Source: Erysipelotrichaceae bacterium
GTDB taxonomy: Bacteria; Bacillota_I; Bacilli_A; Acholeplasmatales; Anaeroplasmataceae
Assembly (NCBI GenBank): GCA_015059145.1
Contig: SVAZ01000001.1
Location: 1 to 64,000, forward strand
DNA length: 64,000 nucleotides
Reading direction: 5' to 3'
The position numbers were made by a program, and so were the translations under genes. Below are positions 1-8,505 of the stretch, one piece after another (positions within the stretch are counted from its first letter, which is position 1; each line of letters begins with the position of its first letter). The notes under the pieces were generated by a model that was not told the DNA's origin, did no database searches, and saw only the letters and a list, made by a program, of their open reading frames with translations.

Positions 1-15
1 TGTTAAGAATCCCAT
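1..15 (-). CDS. start of an unidentified protein (partial)
   Basis: A textbook ribosome binding site (AAGGAGGAGGTGA) lies just upstream of an ATG on the minus strand, followed by four codons reading M-G-F-L-T before the window ends. This is clearly the start of a leftward gene downstream of the acyl carrier protein gene. Five residues are not enough to identify the product. Confidence 0.6.
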
Positions 16-53
16 GATATCACCTCCTCCTTGAGGTAATATTACATTCTAAA

Positions 54-72
54 TAGACATTATTGATGTCTA
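54..72. other. small inverted repeat in the leader of the partial gene
   Basis: TAGACAT and ATGTCTA pair across a five-base loop in the spacer between the acyl carrier protein terminator and the partial gene at the window edge. There is no T-run after it, so it is not a typical terminator. It could be part of the leader RNA or an operator; no function can be assigned. Confidence 0.3.
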
Positions 73-154
73 AATATAAAATAAATTTGAGTTATGGCTA
101 TATTTTGAATATTAACTCTATTAATATTTTAAATGAGATACAATTTCTTAAGAA

Positions 155-190
155 ATAAAAAATAAAACTGCAACATTTAGCTTGCAGCTT
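155..190 (-). terminator. terminator after the acyl carrier protein gene
   Basis: Read on the minus strand, AAGCTGCAA pairs with TTGCAGTTT around an eight-base loop and is followed by a T-rich tract (TTATTTTTTATTTC). It lies just beyond the stop codon of the acyl carrier protein gene. Confidence 0.8.
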
Positions 191-200
191 TATTACTCAA

Positions 201-446
201 TTATTCAATATTAGCAAATACGTATGCAGCAAGAGAATCTATATTATAGAAATGGCTTTTGTCAATACCAGTTGTTGAAACACCAAATGTTTCATCAATA
301 AAAGCAACTAGCTCAATTGAATCAATTGAATCTAAGCCAATTCCCTCACCAAATAATTGTGTGTCAAACTCTAATTCGTTTGCATCTACTCCCAAATTAG
401 TACAAAGAAAATCCTTTAATTGTTGTTTGATTTCTAATTCTGTCAT
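201..446 (-). CDS. acpP: acyl carrier protein
   Basis: An 81-residue acyl carrier protein, the cytosolic carrier of growing acyl chains in fatty acid synthesis. The motif GLDSIDSIELVAFIDETF matches the classic phosphopantetheine attachment site; the serine in D-S-I is the expected attachment residue. The ORF track begins at an in-frame TTG six codons upstream, but the ATG at 446 is preceded by AGGGGG at good spacing and begins MTELEIK, so that is the start used here. It has its own promoter and terminator and sits next to acpS, whose product would activate it. It could be a dedicated carrier for another pathway, since no fatty acid synthesis genes are visible nearby. Confidence 0.92.
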   Translation of the reverse strand: MTELEIKQQLKDFLCTNLGVDANELEFDTQLFGEGIGLDSIDSIELVAFIDETFGVSTTGIDKSHFYNIDSLAAYVFANIE

Positions 447-500
447 TGTTTTATCCCCCTTCAAGTTTTTCGCTAAAATAAGCTATATTTTTCAAGAAAA

Positions 501-529
501 ATTATAGCACTACTATATGACAAAATCAA
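501..529 (-). promoter_or_regulatory. promoter of the acyl carrier protein gene
   Basis: On the minus strand TTGATT and TATAAT are separated by exactly 17 bases, and the -10 box carries a TG extension (TGCTATAAT). It lies between acpS and the acyl carrier protein gene. Confidence 0.75.
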
Positions 530-568
530 TGAAACCTCAAAAAATTTATATCCTAAATCGATATACTT

Positions 569-880
569 TTAGTAGAGTTGTACAAAAGCGACTACAAAAT
601 CACCATCATGACTAATAGAAATCTTTATTTCTGGGTGATTTAAAACATAAGGCTTACCATTTTCCTCATTTAAAATAGAATAGCCTAAATAATTCCTATC
701 TTGAGTTGCTTTAAATATTGCTTCCTTAGAAGCCCACCTAGTAGCTAGAAAAACCTTTTTTCTTTCCTCTTTTAAAGCATCATATATTTTCCTTTCCTCT
801 TCGGTTAATATCGTATTTATAAATTTTTCACTTCTATCATTAAATCTAGATATTAATGTGATATCTACTCCAATATCCAT
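569..880 (-). CDS. acpS: holo-[acyl-carrier-protein] synthase
   Basis: A 103-residue enzyme that transfers 4'-phosphopantetheine from coenzyme A to the serine of acyl carrier protein. Family motifs are in order: MDIGVDI near the N terminus (metal-binding Asp), RWASKEAIFKA in the middle (Glu of the active site) and the C-terminal IKISISHDGDFVVAFV strand. The length fits the short bacterial AcpS class. ATG at 880 is preceded by AGGAGG. It lies upstream of the acyl carrier protein gene on the same strand, the natural substrate partner, although that gene has a separate promoter. Confidence 0.95.
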   Translation of the reverse strand: MDIGVDITLISRFNDRSEKFINTILTEEERKIYDALKEERKKVFLATRWASKEAIFKATQDRNYLGYSILNEENGKPYVLNHPEIKISISHDGDFVVAFVQLY

Positions 881-904
881 AATCGCACCTCCTAGCCTAA
901 ATGT

Positions 905-913
905 ATTATATCA
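905..913 (-). promoter_or_regulatory. extended -10 promoter of acpS
   Basis: TGATATAAT on the minus strand about 25 bases before the acpS start, immediately after the yitT terminator. No convincing -35 box is visible; the TG extension could compensate. Confidence 0.5.
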
Positions 914-923
914 TATTTTATAA

Positions 924-951
924 AAAATAAAAAAGACAGCCACGGCTGTCT
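924..951 (-). terminator. terminator after the metG-yitT operon
   Basis: AGACAGCC and GGCTGTCT form a tight hairpin, followed on the minus strand by TTTTTTATTTTTT. It directly follows the stop codon of the YitT-like gene. Confidence 0.85.
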
Positions 952-952
952 A

Positions 953-1885
953 TTATATTATTGTATGCTTGAAGAATGCACCTATTATCCTCTTTACAGG
1001 AACAACAGTGATAAAGGCTTCAGGGTCAACCTTGTAAATAATTCTTCTAGCCTTTTCAAGCTCGTATGATGAAATAACCATAAAAACATCAAACTTAGCT
1101 TCCTTTGTATAAGCTCCCTTTACATCCAATATAGTACATCCTCTATTAATTTCTGAAATTAAAGCATTAGACACCTCATCAGAATGCTTTGTAATAACAT
1201 CAATTCGTAAATAATTATATGCAGTATGTATTTTATCAATTACTAAATTAGTAATGATGATGAATATAAATGTATAAAATGTAATAGCCCAATTACCCTC
1301 CATTAAGCCACCAGCAATTACTGCTAATACTATATTAAATACCATTGAGAATGTCCCAATAGATATATTCTTTTTTAAGCTTAAGGCTTGAGCTAAGATA
1401 TCTACACCACCTGTTGATGTTCCATATCTTAAGGCAACACCAATACCAGCACCTGCAAATAATCCAGCTATTATAGTTAAAAACAGCTTGTCCTGATTAG
1501 GATCAATACCTAAATTGATCTCAGGTACCCAACCCATTAGGAATATTGATTGAACTATTATAGATAATACTGTATAAATTATAAATCTAGGTGATACTGA
1601 TTTATAACCATAAATACACAAAGGAATATTAAACACAAGTGTAAATACACCAATAGGTATATCAACCCCGGTATTTAAAATTAATCTATTCATAATTTGG
1701 CCAACAGCCGTGAAGCCTATTGCAATTAAATTTGCTGGCTCCAAAAACCATGTTACCGCTAATGAATAAATAACGGAAGAAACAATAACTATAACTACTC
1801 TAAATACATCATTAAGAACTGCTTTTGTTTTAGGATGACTGATAAAGCTTTTAATCGAATGTTTCTTTTCAACATCTAGATTCAT
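953..1885 (-). CDS. YitT family membrane protein (DUF161/DUF2179)
   Basis: About 310 residues. The N-terminal two thirds hold five or six hydrophobic segments with the small-residue pattern seen in YitT proteins (GTSTGGVDILAQALS in the middle); the last 90 residues are a soluble DUF2179 domain (GCTILDVKGAY). The transport or other role of this family is not established. The track start is an in-frame TTG at 1897 overlapping metG, only three bases from the AGGAG. I prefer the ATG at 1885, one base after the metG stop, which suggests translational coupling, although its ribosome site is then about 15 bases away. A terminator follows. Confidence 0.85.
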   Translation of the reverse strand: MNLDVEKKHSIKSFISHPKTKAVLNDVFRVVIVIVSSVIYSLAVTWFLEPANLIAIGFTAVGQIMNRLILNTGVDIPIGVFTLVFNIPLCIYGYKSVSPRFIIYTVLSIIVQSIFLMGWVPEINLGIDPNQDKLFLTIIAGLFAGAGIGVALRYGTSTGGVDILAQALSLKKNISIGTFSMVFNIVLAVIAGGLMEGNWAITFYTFIFIIITNLVIDKIHTAYNYLRIDVITKHSDEVSNALISEINRGCTILDVKGAYTKEAKFDVFMVISSYELEKARRIIYKVDPEAFITVVPVKRIIGAFFKHTII

Positions 1886-1886
1886 A

Positions 1887-3818
1887 TTATCTAACAATAT
1901 CTCCTGGATTCAAATCAATAATTTTAATTAATTCTAGCTTATTATCATCCTTATCAGAAGCACATAATAGCATACCATGTGATTCTTCTCCTCTAAGCTT
2001 AATTGGTTTTAAATTCTTAACTACAACGACCTTATATCCTATTAAGTCATCTGGATTATAGAACTTAGCAATACCAGAAACAATTTGACGTACCTCGCCA
2101 CCTAAATCAACCTTAAATACTAAAAGCTTATCAGCCTTTGGATGCTTATTTGCCTCTATAATTTTACCAACACCTAAATCAATCTTATCAAAATCATCAA
2201 TTGTAATTTCAGGCTTTGAAGGAGCTTCTTCAGCTACAGCTTTTGGAGCCTCTTTAGCTTTTTCCTTAGCTTCTACTATATCCATTACCTCTTTAACATC
2301 TAAACGCTTAAATAATACCTCACATGTACCAACATTATATGATGAATTAGCACCAAACTCTAAATTAACAAATTCAGTTAATTTAGTATTTAATCCTGTA
2401 TAAATCTTTTCAGCTGTAGAAGGCATAATAGGCTCTAGCATGATAGCACTAATACGAATAGATTCTAATAGGTTATATAAAACTGTTTTTAATACTTCCT
2501 TCTTTTCATCATCCTTAGCTAAAACCCAAGGACAAGTTTCATCTATATATTTATTAGAAGATCTTAAAAGCTTAATTACAGCCTCAATACCATCTGCAAC
2601 CTTATATTGATCCATTAAACTCTTATAAGACTTTATAGCCTGTAAAGCCGTATTCTTTAAATTTTCATCAAACTCAGTAGCAACTGATGATGTAATAGCC
2701 TCATCACCAAAATATTTCTTAACCATCGCTAATGTACGGTTAACTAAATTACCTAATGTATTAGCTAAATCTGAATTAGACTTTTCACATACTAATTCAT
2801 ATGTAATGTTACCATCCTGTGCAAATGGAATTTCATGTAAAACATAATATCTTAATGCATCTACACCAAATAATTCAATTAAATCATCAGTATAAATAAC
2901 ATTGCCCTTACTCTTACTCATCTTACCATGATTCATTAAAATCCATGGATGACCAAATACCTGTTTAGGTAGTGGAATATCTAATGCCATTAGCATAATC
3001 GGCCAATAAATAGTATGGAATCTTAAAATATCCTTACCAATCAAATGAATATCAGCTGGCCAATATTTATCATATAAATCTCCACACTTACCATTAACCT
3101 TATAGCCAAGTGCAGTAATATAATTCATTAGCGCATCAATCCATACATAAATAACATGCTTATTATCAAACTTTACAGGAATACCCCATGTATAAGATGT
3201 TCTTGATACACATAAATCTGGAAGTGGCTTAGATAAGAAATTATTTAACATTTCATTTTTTCTAGATTCAGGTTGAATAAACTCAGGATGAGTATTAATA
3301 TATTCAACTAGTCTATCTTGATATGGAGCAAGCTTTAGGAAATAACACTCTTCCTTTGTTAAAGTTACCTTTGCACCACAATCTGGACAACATCCATCAA
3401 CTAAATCCTTCTCAGTATAATATGATTCACAATCAACACAATAATGACCCTCATACACACCCTTATAGATGTCACCCTTTTTATATAATCTTTCGAAAAC
3501 ATCAGCAACTACTGCCTCATGATAATCATCAGTTGTGCGAACAAAATAATCATAGTTAATATCTACAGATTTATAAATTCTTTTAATCTCATTAGAAATA
3601 TTATCAACATGCTGCTTTGGTGTAATACCTAACCCTTCAGCCTTTTGTTGAATCTTTTGACCATGCTCATCAGTTCCTGTTTGGAAATAAGTATCATAGC
3701 CATCCTTCTTTTTATATCTTACTATACTATCAGCTAAAATAGCCTCATATACATTACCTACATGTGGCTTAGATGAAGTATATGCAATTGCGGTTGTTAA
3801 ATAGAATTTCTTACTCAT
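1887..3818 (-). CDS. metG: methionyl-tRNA synthetase
   Basis: A 643-residue class I aminoacyl-tRNA synthetase charging tRNA-Met. Visible parts: the HIGH-type motif KPHVGN near residue 20, a knuckle of cysteines (CVDCESYY, CCPDCG) around residue 130, the HGKMSKSKGNV signature near 300, an anticodon-binding helical region, a Lys/Glu/Ala-rich linker, and a C-terminal EMAP/Trbp-type tRNA-binding domain (IDLGVGKIIEANKHPKADKL). The track start is a GTG; the ATG at 3818 with AAGGAG eight bases upstream is the better start. It is first gene of a two-gene unit with yitT. I see no T-box leader in the short upstream region. Confidence 0.97.
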   Translation of the reverse strand: MSKKFYLTTAIAYTSSKPHVGNVYEAILADSIVRYKKKDGYDTYFQTGTDEHGQKIQQKAEGLGITPKQHVDNISNEIKRIYKSVDINYDYFVRTTDDYHEAVVADVFERLYKKGDIYKGVYEGHYCVDCESYYTEKDLVDGCCPDCGAKVTLTKEECYFLKLAPYQDRLVEYINTHPEFIQPESRKNEMLNNFLSKPLPDLCVSRTSYTWGIPVKFDNKHVIYVWIDALMNYITALGYKVNGKCGDLYDKYWPADIHLIGKDILRFHTIYWPIMLMALDIPLPKQVFGHPWILMNHGKMSKSKGNVIYTDDLIELFGVDALRYYVLHEIPFAQDGNITYELVCEKSNSDLANTLGNLVNRTLAMVKKYFGDEAITSSVATEFDENLKNTALQAIKSYKSLMDQYKVADGIEAVIKLLRSSNKYIDETCPWVLAKDDEKKEVLKTVLYNLLESIRISAIMLEPIMPSTAEKIYTGLNTKLTEFVNLEFGANSSYNVGTCEVLFKRLDVKEVMDIVEAKEKAKEAPKAVAEEAPSKPEITIDDFDKIDLGVGKIIEANKHPKADKLLVFKVDLGGEVRQIVSGIAKFYNPDDLIGYKVVVVKNLKPIKLRGEESHGMLLCASDKDDNKLELIKIIDLNPGDIVR

Positions 3819-3843
3819 TTTTATCACTCCTTAACATTATTTG

Positions 3844-3872
3844 ATTATATCAAAACTTTTTGATTTTATCAA
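3844..3872 (-). promoter_or_regulatory. metG promoter
   Basis: TTGATA, a 17-base spacer and TATAAT on the minus strand, ending about 26 bases before the metG start. The leader is too short for a riboswitch. Confidence 0.8.
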
Positions 3873-3879
3873 TATAATA

Positions 3880-3912
3880 AGAAAATGCATCTCGCATTAG
3901 CGAGACGCATTT
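3880..3912 (-). terminator. terminator after the large Cys-rich lipoprotein gene
   Basis: AAATGCGTCTCGC and GCGAGATGCATTT pair almost perfectly around a TAAT loop on the minus strand and end in TTTTCTTATT. It abuts the lipoprotein stop codon and the metG promoter. Confidence 0.85.
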
Positions 3913-3913
3913 G

Positions 3914-6583
3914 TTAATATAAATATGTAATTAATACAAGATAAGGGTCAACTGTTCCAGGCTCTGCTGTATAGAAAGTCCAACTTACACGGTAATCCAT
4001 TATAAAATCATATACAATATAAATTCCACATTCAGTACAATACATACAGCTAGTTTCTTCATCATATTCCATCGTTGTATCTAAATTATCACTATCTGGC
4101 TCATATTGTGCTCCACAAGCACAAATAGATCCAACCATAAAGTGACCCTTTGAGCATACACTATCCTCAAACACTTCTATTTCTTGCATTGTTGCATTAT
4201 GACCATATGGATATTCTACCCATGTCATTCCACAATCAGAGCATGTGTAAGTTACTTCTAAATCTGAGTAGCAGTCCTCAACCTCACCAAAGTCAGCTGT
4301 AATTGTTCCGGTATGTCCATAATTGCTGATATCTAGATAAATCGCACCACAGATTGAACAAACATAATAATCAACAACTATATCACAGCATTCACTACCA
4401 GCGATAGACTTTGTCTCATCCTTAACATAATTATGCTTTTCTTCATCAAGACCATAATGATCAGTAAACATTATAGTATTAGTGTTACAGTCATATAAAT
4501 AGTTAATAGTATTTGCTTCATAATTATTTGTGCCCTCATATTCAGGAGTTACATTTTCTATTAAGCTATAGATGTAGCTTTCTAAATCATCTGCATCATC
4601 ATGTAAAACAAATGTATCTTCATCCATTGTAACATTAGAATATAACTTATTTACACTGTTAATTGTTGCATTATTCAAATACCTTACATCATAAAAACCA
4701 TTACAATTAGAGCTTATCAAAATAGGTGCATTAGACAAGTCAACAAAATACTCTTCAGTTTCTAATTCTGCTGAAATAGTCACAGTTGTAGTATCCTTTT
4801 CTATTGTAATTATATTTAATTCAGTAGTTACTCGACTATATCCAATTACATTTCCATCATTATCAAAAACAAATTCATCCTCATAATCAATGAACTCTGA
4901 TTCCTCAAAATATGGATCCTTAACTAAAGTTGTATTTTCATCAATTGCTATTCTAGCAACCATTGTATCAACCCTATTAATTAACTCTTCAGTATCATAA
5001 GTGGCTTCAAAATCAAATTCTATTTGTGCCTCTGCTTTACCAGAAATACCAAATGACTCTAAAGCTGATAAATCAAAATCTAAATCAATTTTTGTAATAG
5101 TTCCTTCTTCAGTTGTTAAGATTTGACAATTATCAATCGCACTAAATAAATCAATGAAACCATCAACCATTTCCTTAATTTCTGAATCTTCATAGTCATC
5201 AGATGTAAGTGCTATAATCTCATAAATAGTCATATTGCCAAATCCAGTGATTTGTTCTAAAACAGCATCTGTATATTCACTAATATCTGTGATATGCTCA
5301 CTGATGAAATCAACAACCTTAGTATTTTTTAAACCTGTTTGACTAAAATAAGCTATTAAATCCTTGATTTCTTCATTAGTTAATTCTTCAAAATATGATT
5401 TTAATGAAGCATCTTCATCCTCAAGCTTTATAAGCTTATCAATATAATCAACAGCTGACTTTAAATCGATATCATGTTCTTGAACAAGATCATTTAAATC
5501 ACCAATAGTCATATCAAGCATATCTGAAATAGCAGTTGTTAACTCATCAAAAGATCCATCACCAAAGCATTCTTCATATAATTCAGCTAATGTCTTTGTA
5601 TTTAGCTTTTCACTTAATTCAACTAAGGCTTCATAATTTAATTCATAGCAATATCCATCTTCAGATGTATTTACAAACGCTATATCAAATATTTCCTTAA
5701 GAGCTAAATTAGTACATACACCTAAAACCTCAGGATTTAAATTTTTAGAAAGATAATCTATTTCATCCTTAAAATCCTCTAAAGTAGCTTCAATTTCATC
5801 CATATATTCATCCATAGGAATTTCATTTGTATATATATTGTATGCTGGAATTTTACATGTATAATTACCAGAATTTATTGTAGATTCATAATCAGCAAAA
5901 TTTGTATATTCTGCATCAATTGTAAAAGCGCCACTATTCAATGTTGCATATGCAAAGCCATCCTCATATACAGCTTCAACATCATAAACGCCACATACAC
6001 CATAAAGATAAACCTCTGCACCACCTTCGAAATAAGCTGTAATGTCTCCAGCTTCATCTAATTGTACATAAAGAGGTACATCACTTACAACGAATTCAAG
6101 ATCAAAACCTTCCTCTACAAATGCTATATCAACGTCAGAAACAGTAAAACAAATTTTATCCTCAAAAGAATTTATCAAATTTGTTATATATGTATCAGCC
6201 ACTAATTCAGTACCAGTGACCTCAGTTGCTTGTGTAACCTTATGTCCACATTCACAATATTTAGTTTGTAGGCCTTTAACAAATAGTGTAGCAGGAATAG
6301 TAGTTTTCCATTCTCCATATTCATGATCAAGCCATACTAATTGTTTACAATCATCACAATACCTTTGATGTTGATTTTCATACAATGGGTTATCCTCATA
6401 TAAATAACCCTTCAAAAAATTGTGTGTATGTGGCGCCTCAGTAGTATCACCACTACTTGTACCACTATCTGTAGAACCATTATCAGGTCCTGGTGTTACG
6501 GCTGGTTCATCATCACACGCAGCTAGTGTTATAGAAAAAATAAATAATAAAATTAAACTTAAATACTTTAAAACTTTCTTCAT
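3914..6583 (-). CDS. large Cys-rich surface lipoprotein of unknown function
   Basis: 889 residues. A lipoprotein signal peptide with lipobox LAAC places the lipidated Cys at residue 23, followed by a low-complexity Gly/Ser/Thr/Asp linker. Around residues 52-120 there is a HTHNF stretch and CxxC-type knuckles (YCDDCKQ, YCECGHK). The middle, about 130-690, is acidic and without cysteine clusters I can match to a family. The last 150 residues hold further Cys pairs (VCSICGAIY, YTCSDCGMTW, ICACGAQY, MYCTECGIY), each followed by aromatic residues, which look like repeated small metal-binding or disulfide knuckles. No catalytic family recognised. It is monocistronic, with its own promoter and terminator. 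Acidic composition and exported Cys pairs fit a surface-exposed protein. Confidence 0.75.
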   Translation of the reverse strand: MKKVLKYLSLILLFIFSITLAACDDEPAVTPGPDNGSTDSGTSSGDTTEAPHTHNFLKGYLYEDNPLYENQHQRYCDDCKQLVWLDHEYGEWKTTIPATLFVKGLQTKYCECGHKVTQATEVTGTELVADTYITNLINSFEDKICFTVSDVDIAFVEEGFDLEFVVSDVPLYVQLDEAGDITAYFEGGAEVYLYGVCGVYDVEAVYEDGFAYATLNSGAFTIDAEYTNFADYESTINSGNYTCKIPAYNIYTNEIPMDEYMDEIEATLEDFKDEIDYLSKNLNPEVLGVCTNLALKEIFDIAFVNTSEDGYCYELNYEALVELSEKLNTKTLAELYEECFGDGSFDELTTAISDMLDMTIGDLNDLVQEHDIDLKSAVDYIDKLIKLEDEDASLKSYFEELTNEEIKDLIAYFSQTGLKNTKVVDFISEHITDISEYTDAVLEQITGFGNMTIYEIIALTSDDYEDSEIKEMVDGFIDLFSAIDNCQILTTEEGTITKIDLDFDLSALESFGISGKAEAQIEFDFEATYDTEELINRVDTMVARIAIDENTTLVKDPYFEESEFIDYEDEFVFDNDGNVIGYSRVTTELNIITIEKDTTTVTISAELETEEYFVDLSNAPILISSNCNGFYDVRYLNNATINSVNKLYSNVTMDEDTFVLHDDADDLESYIYSLIENVTPEYEGTNNYEANTINYLYDCNTNTIMFTDHYGLDEEKHNYVKDETKSIAGSECCDIVVDYYVCSICGAIYLDISNYGHTGTITADFGEVEDCYSDLEVTYTCSDCGMTWVEYPYGHNATMQEIEVFEDSVCSKGHFMVGSICACGAQYEPDSDNLDTTMEYDEETSCMYCTECGIYIVYDFIMDYRVSWTFYTAEPGTVDPYLVLITYLY

Positions 6584-6605
6584 AATTTAACCTCCTATTA
6601 GATAC

Positions 6606-6634
6606 ATTATAGCAAAAAAAATAAATAGTGTAAA
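6606..6634 (-). promoter_or_regulatory. promoter of the Cys-rich lipoprotein gene
   Basis: TTTACA, a 17-base T-rich spacer and TATAAT (with TG extension) on the minus strand; AGGAGG follows just before the ATG. Confidence 0.8.
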
Positions 6635-6690
6635 ATGATATTTCGATTATGGCCATCCTACTAATTATTGTTATATAGTGCTTTTTAAAA

Positions 6691-6716
6691 TTAAAAAAGG
6701 CTATTACTAGCCTTTA
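6691..6716 (-). terminator. terminator of the tmk-rsmI-thioredoxin operon
   Basis: AAAGGCTA and TAGCCTTT pair around a four-base loop; TTTTTTAATTTT follows on the minus strand. The hairpin overlaps the stop codon region of the thioredoxin-like gene. Confidence 0.8.
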
Positions 6717-7241
6717 TAATGTATCCTTATAAACTTTATTGATTAAATCTGAAATTGCTAAGGTGAAATCAATTGTTTGATCCTCAGTAGAATCAGCTAA
6801 ATGTAATCCAGCATCATCCTTAATTAGTTCCTTATCAAAGTATCCAATACAGCTACCATTCTTTATACCAAAAATAAATGGAACATGTATTCTAGGAATT
6901 AAAGTATCTACTACTAACTCCTCAGACTTATACTTAATCTTTTCCACGATTGCATAATATTTAAGCTTATGCTCTAACGTTTTACAATCCCTTAGGTCCT
7001 CTTCCTCTTGAAAAATATTTATAAACTTTGGATCATAGTTGTAAATAACATCTAGTCCGAGCTTTTTACCAATACCATTCAAGTCATTGATAATTGCCTG
7101 ACAATTTGGACACCACGGACCACCAATAAAAATTAGTCCTGTGCCAAATCCATCTAATAAATCTATTAGTTCGTCATAGCTAATAGATTTAAAAATATGA
7201 TCCTTATCATTTAAGAATTCATATTCCTTACAATAATCCAT
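6714..7241 (-). CDS. thioredoxin-fold protein
   Basis: 175 residues. LIFIGGPWCPNCQAIIND contains a thioredoxin-type W-C-P-x-C active site near residue 42, and PRIHVPFIFGIKNG further on supplies a cis-proline-like loop. There is no signal peptide, so it should act in the cytosol as a disulfide oxidoreductase or a thioredoxin-like accessory protein. It is longer than a plain thioredoxin, with an inserted helical region between the active site and the VPFIFGIKNG strand. The ATG at 7241 has AAGGAG eight bases upstream, which itself overlaps the end of rsmI, so it is the last gene of that operon. The substrate is unknown. Confidence 0.75.
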   Translation of the reverse strand: MDYCKEYEFLNDKDHIFKSISYDELIDLLDGFGTGLIFIGGPWCPNCQAIINDLNGIGKKLGLDVIYNYDPKFINIFQEEEDLRDCKTLEHKLKYYAIVEKIKYKSEELVVDTLIPRIHVPFIFGIKNGSCIGYFDKELIKDDAGLHLADSTEDQTIDFTLAISDLINKVYKDTL

Positions 7242-7244
7242 ATG

Positions 7245-8093
7245 CTATTCTCCTTTATTTTTGTACTCAATATATTCCTTATATAATTCTTTCCTGTCTA
7301 AATTAAATAGCTTTGAAACCTCTTTAATAGCTTCATTAGGCTTATAGCCTAAGGAAATAAGCTCTTCTATTTTTGAATTAGGATTATCAACTAACTCCTT
7401 AGTTTCCTTATATCCTGAAACTATTAATACAATTTCACCCTTAATTGCTTCTATCTTTAAAAGCTCACTTATAGAGCCCCTAATATATTCCTCGTAGGTT
7501 TTAGTCAATTCTCTTGCGATTACACATTGTCTATCGCCAAATACCTCTAATATATCAGCTAAAGTTTCAAATATTCTATGTGGAGCCTCATAAAAAATAA
7601 TAGTATGATCTACATATTTCAAGCTATTTAATTCAGCTAGTCTCTTTGTCTTTTTGCTGTCTAAAAAACCATAAAATGTATATGGCATAGGTGCAAGACC
7701 AGATGCAATAAGTGCACTAATTCCTGCAGATGCTCCTGGAATTGTTGATATAGCAATATTAAGCTCTGAAGCAGCCTTAACTATTTTATATCCAGGATCA
7801 GATATAATAGGTAAACCCGCATCAGATATTATTGCTATTTTCATTCCATTTTTAAGCTCTTCTATAATACTGTCTGTTTTTATATCCTGATTATACTCAT
7901 GATAGCTTTCTAGCTTAGTAGTAATATTAAAATGCTGTAAAAGATAAATTGAATTTCTAGTATCCTCAGCATATATCTTATCAACAGATTTTAAAATCTC
8001 TACTGCACGATAGGTCATATCACTTAAATTACCTATTGGCGTTGCTACTAAATATAGAATACCATTATCATGATTAAAGCTTCTAACTCTCAT
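7245..8093 (-). CDS. rsmI: 16S rRNA (cytidine-1402-2'-O)-methyltransferase
   Basis: 282 residues. A tetrapyrrole-methylase-fold enzyme that 2'-O-methylates C1402 in the ribosomal P site using SAM. Motifs: LYLVATPIGNLSDMTYRAVE at the N terminus, YAEDTRNS, IISDAGLPIISDPG and TIPGASAGISALIASGL, all typical of RsmI. The start codon overlaps the stop of the upstream gene by one base (TAATG), so translation is coupled. Its place after trmN6 and one small gene matches the tmk-to-rsmI cluster of Bacilli. Confidence 0.95.
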   Translation of the reverse strand: MRVRSFNHDNGILYLVATPIGNLSDMTYRAVEILKSVDKIYAEDTRNSIYLLQHFNITTKLESYHEYNQDIKTDSIIEELKNGMKIAIISDAGLPIISDPGYKIVKAASELNIAISTIPGASAGISALIASGLAPMPYTFYGFLDSKKTKRLAELNSLKYVDHTIIFYEAPHRIFETLADILEVFGDRQCVIARELTKTYEEYIRGSISELLKIEAIKGEIVLIVSGYKETKELVDNPNSKIEELISLGYKPNEAIKEVSKLFNLDRKELYKEYIEYKNKGE

Positions 8094-8500
8094 TAGTTCT
8101 TAATGATACGAATAGCCTTTTCTCTTAAATCACGCTCAGCGTAAACAATTGAAAACAATTCTCTACGCTTTTCTGAAGAAATATCAAACTTCTTTTGGAT
8201 ATCCTCTAGGAACAATAATTCAGATGTATTATATAGATCATCCTCCATAGAAATAATAACAAGATTTAGATAAACAACGTGCTTAACCACCTGATTACAA
8301 TTAACAAAATACTCTAAAGTTTTTTCAATTGTATCAGTTAATCTAAAAGAATATTCATCCTTAACCTGATCCAACTCAGCAATCATTTTAGTTAAAACTC
8401 TCTTTTCAACAGCTGTAGGCTCACCATCAATATCAACCATATAGATAGCTAGGTCTAAGAATTTTAGCATTTCCTTTTTGTTTAATAAACTTAAAAACAT
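8093..8500 (-). CDS. small helical protein, possibly TerB-like
   Basis: 135 residues, predicted mostly alpha-helical, with no signal peptide. The stretch FLDLAIYMVDIDGEPTAVEK recalls the TerB tellurite-resistance fold (helix, then D-G-E turn with acidic residues, then helix), but the match is only by eye. It sits between trmN6 and rsmI, where Bacillus has the unrelated GIY-YIG gene yazA. Spacing is five bases from trmN6 and it overlaps rsmI by one base, so it is part of that operon. Function unknown. Confidence 0.55.
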   Translation of the reverse strand: MFLSLLNKKEMLKFLDLAIYMVDIDGEPTAVEKRVLTKMIAELDQVKDEYSFRLTDTIEKTLEYFVNCNQVVKHVVYLNLVIISMEDDLYNTSELLFLEDIQKKFDISSEKRRELFSIVYAERDLREKAIRIIKN

Positions 8501-8505
8501 ATACT

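Noticed and set aside
3819-3913. T-box leader for metG
   Set aside because: The interval before the ATG is too short and holds only the promoter and an upstream gene's terminator.
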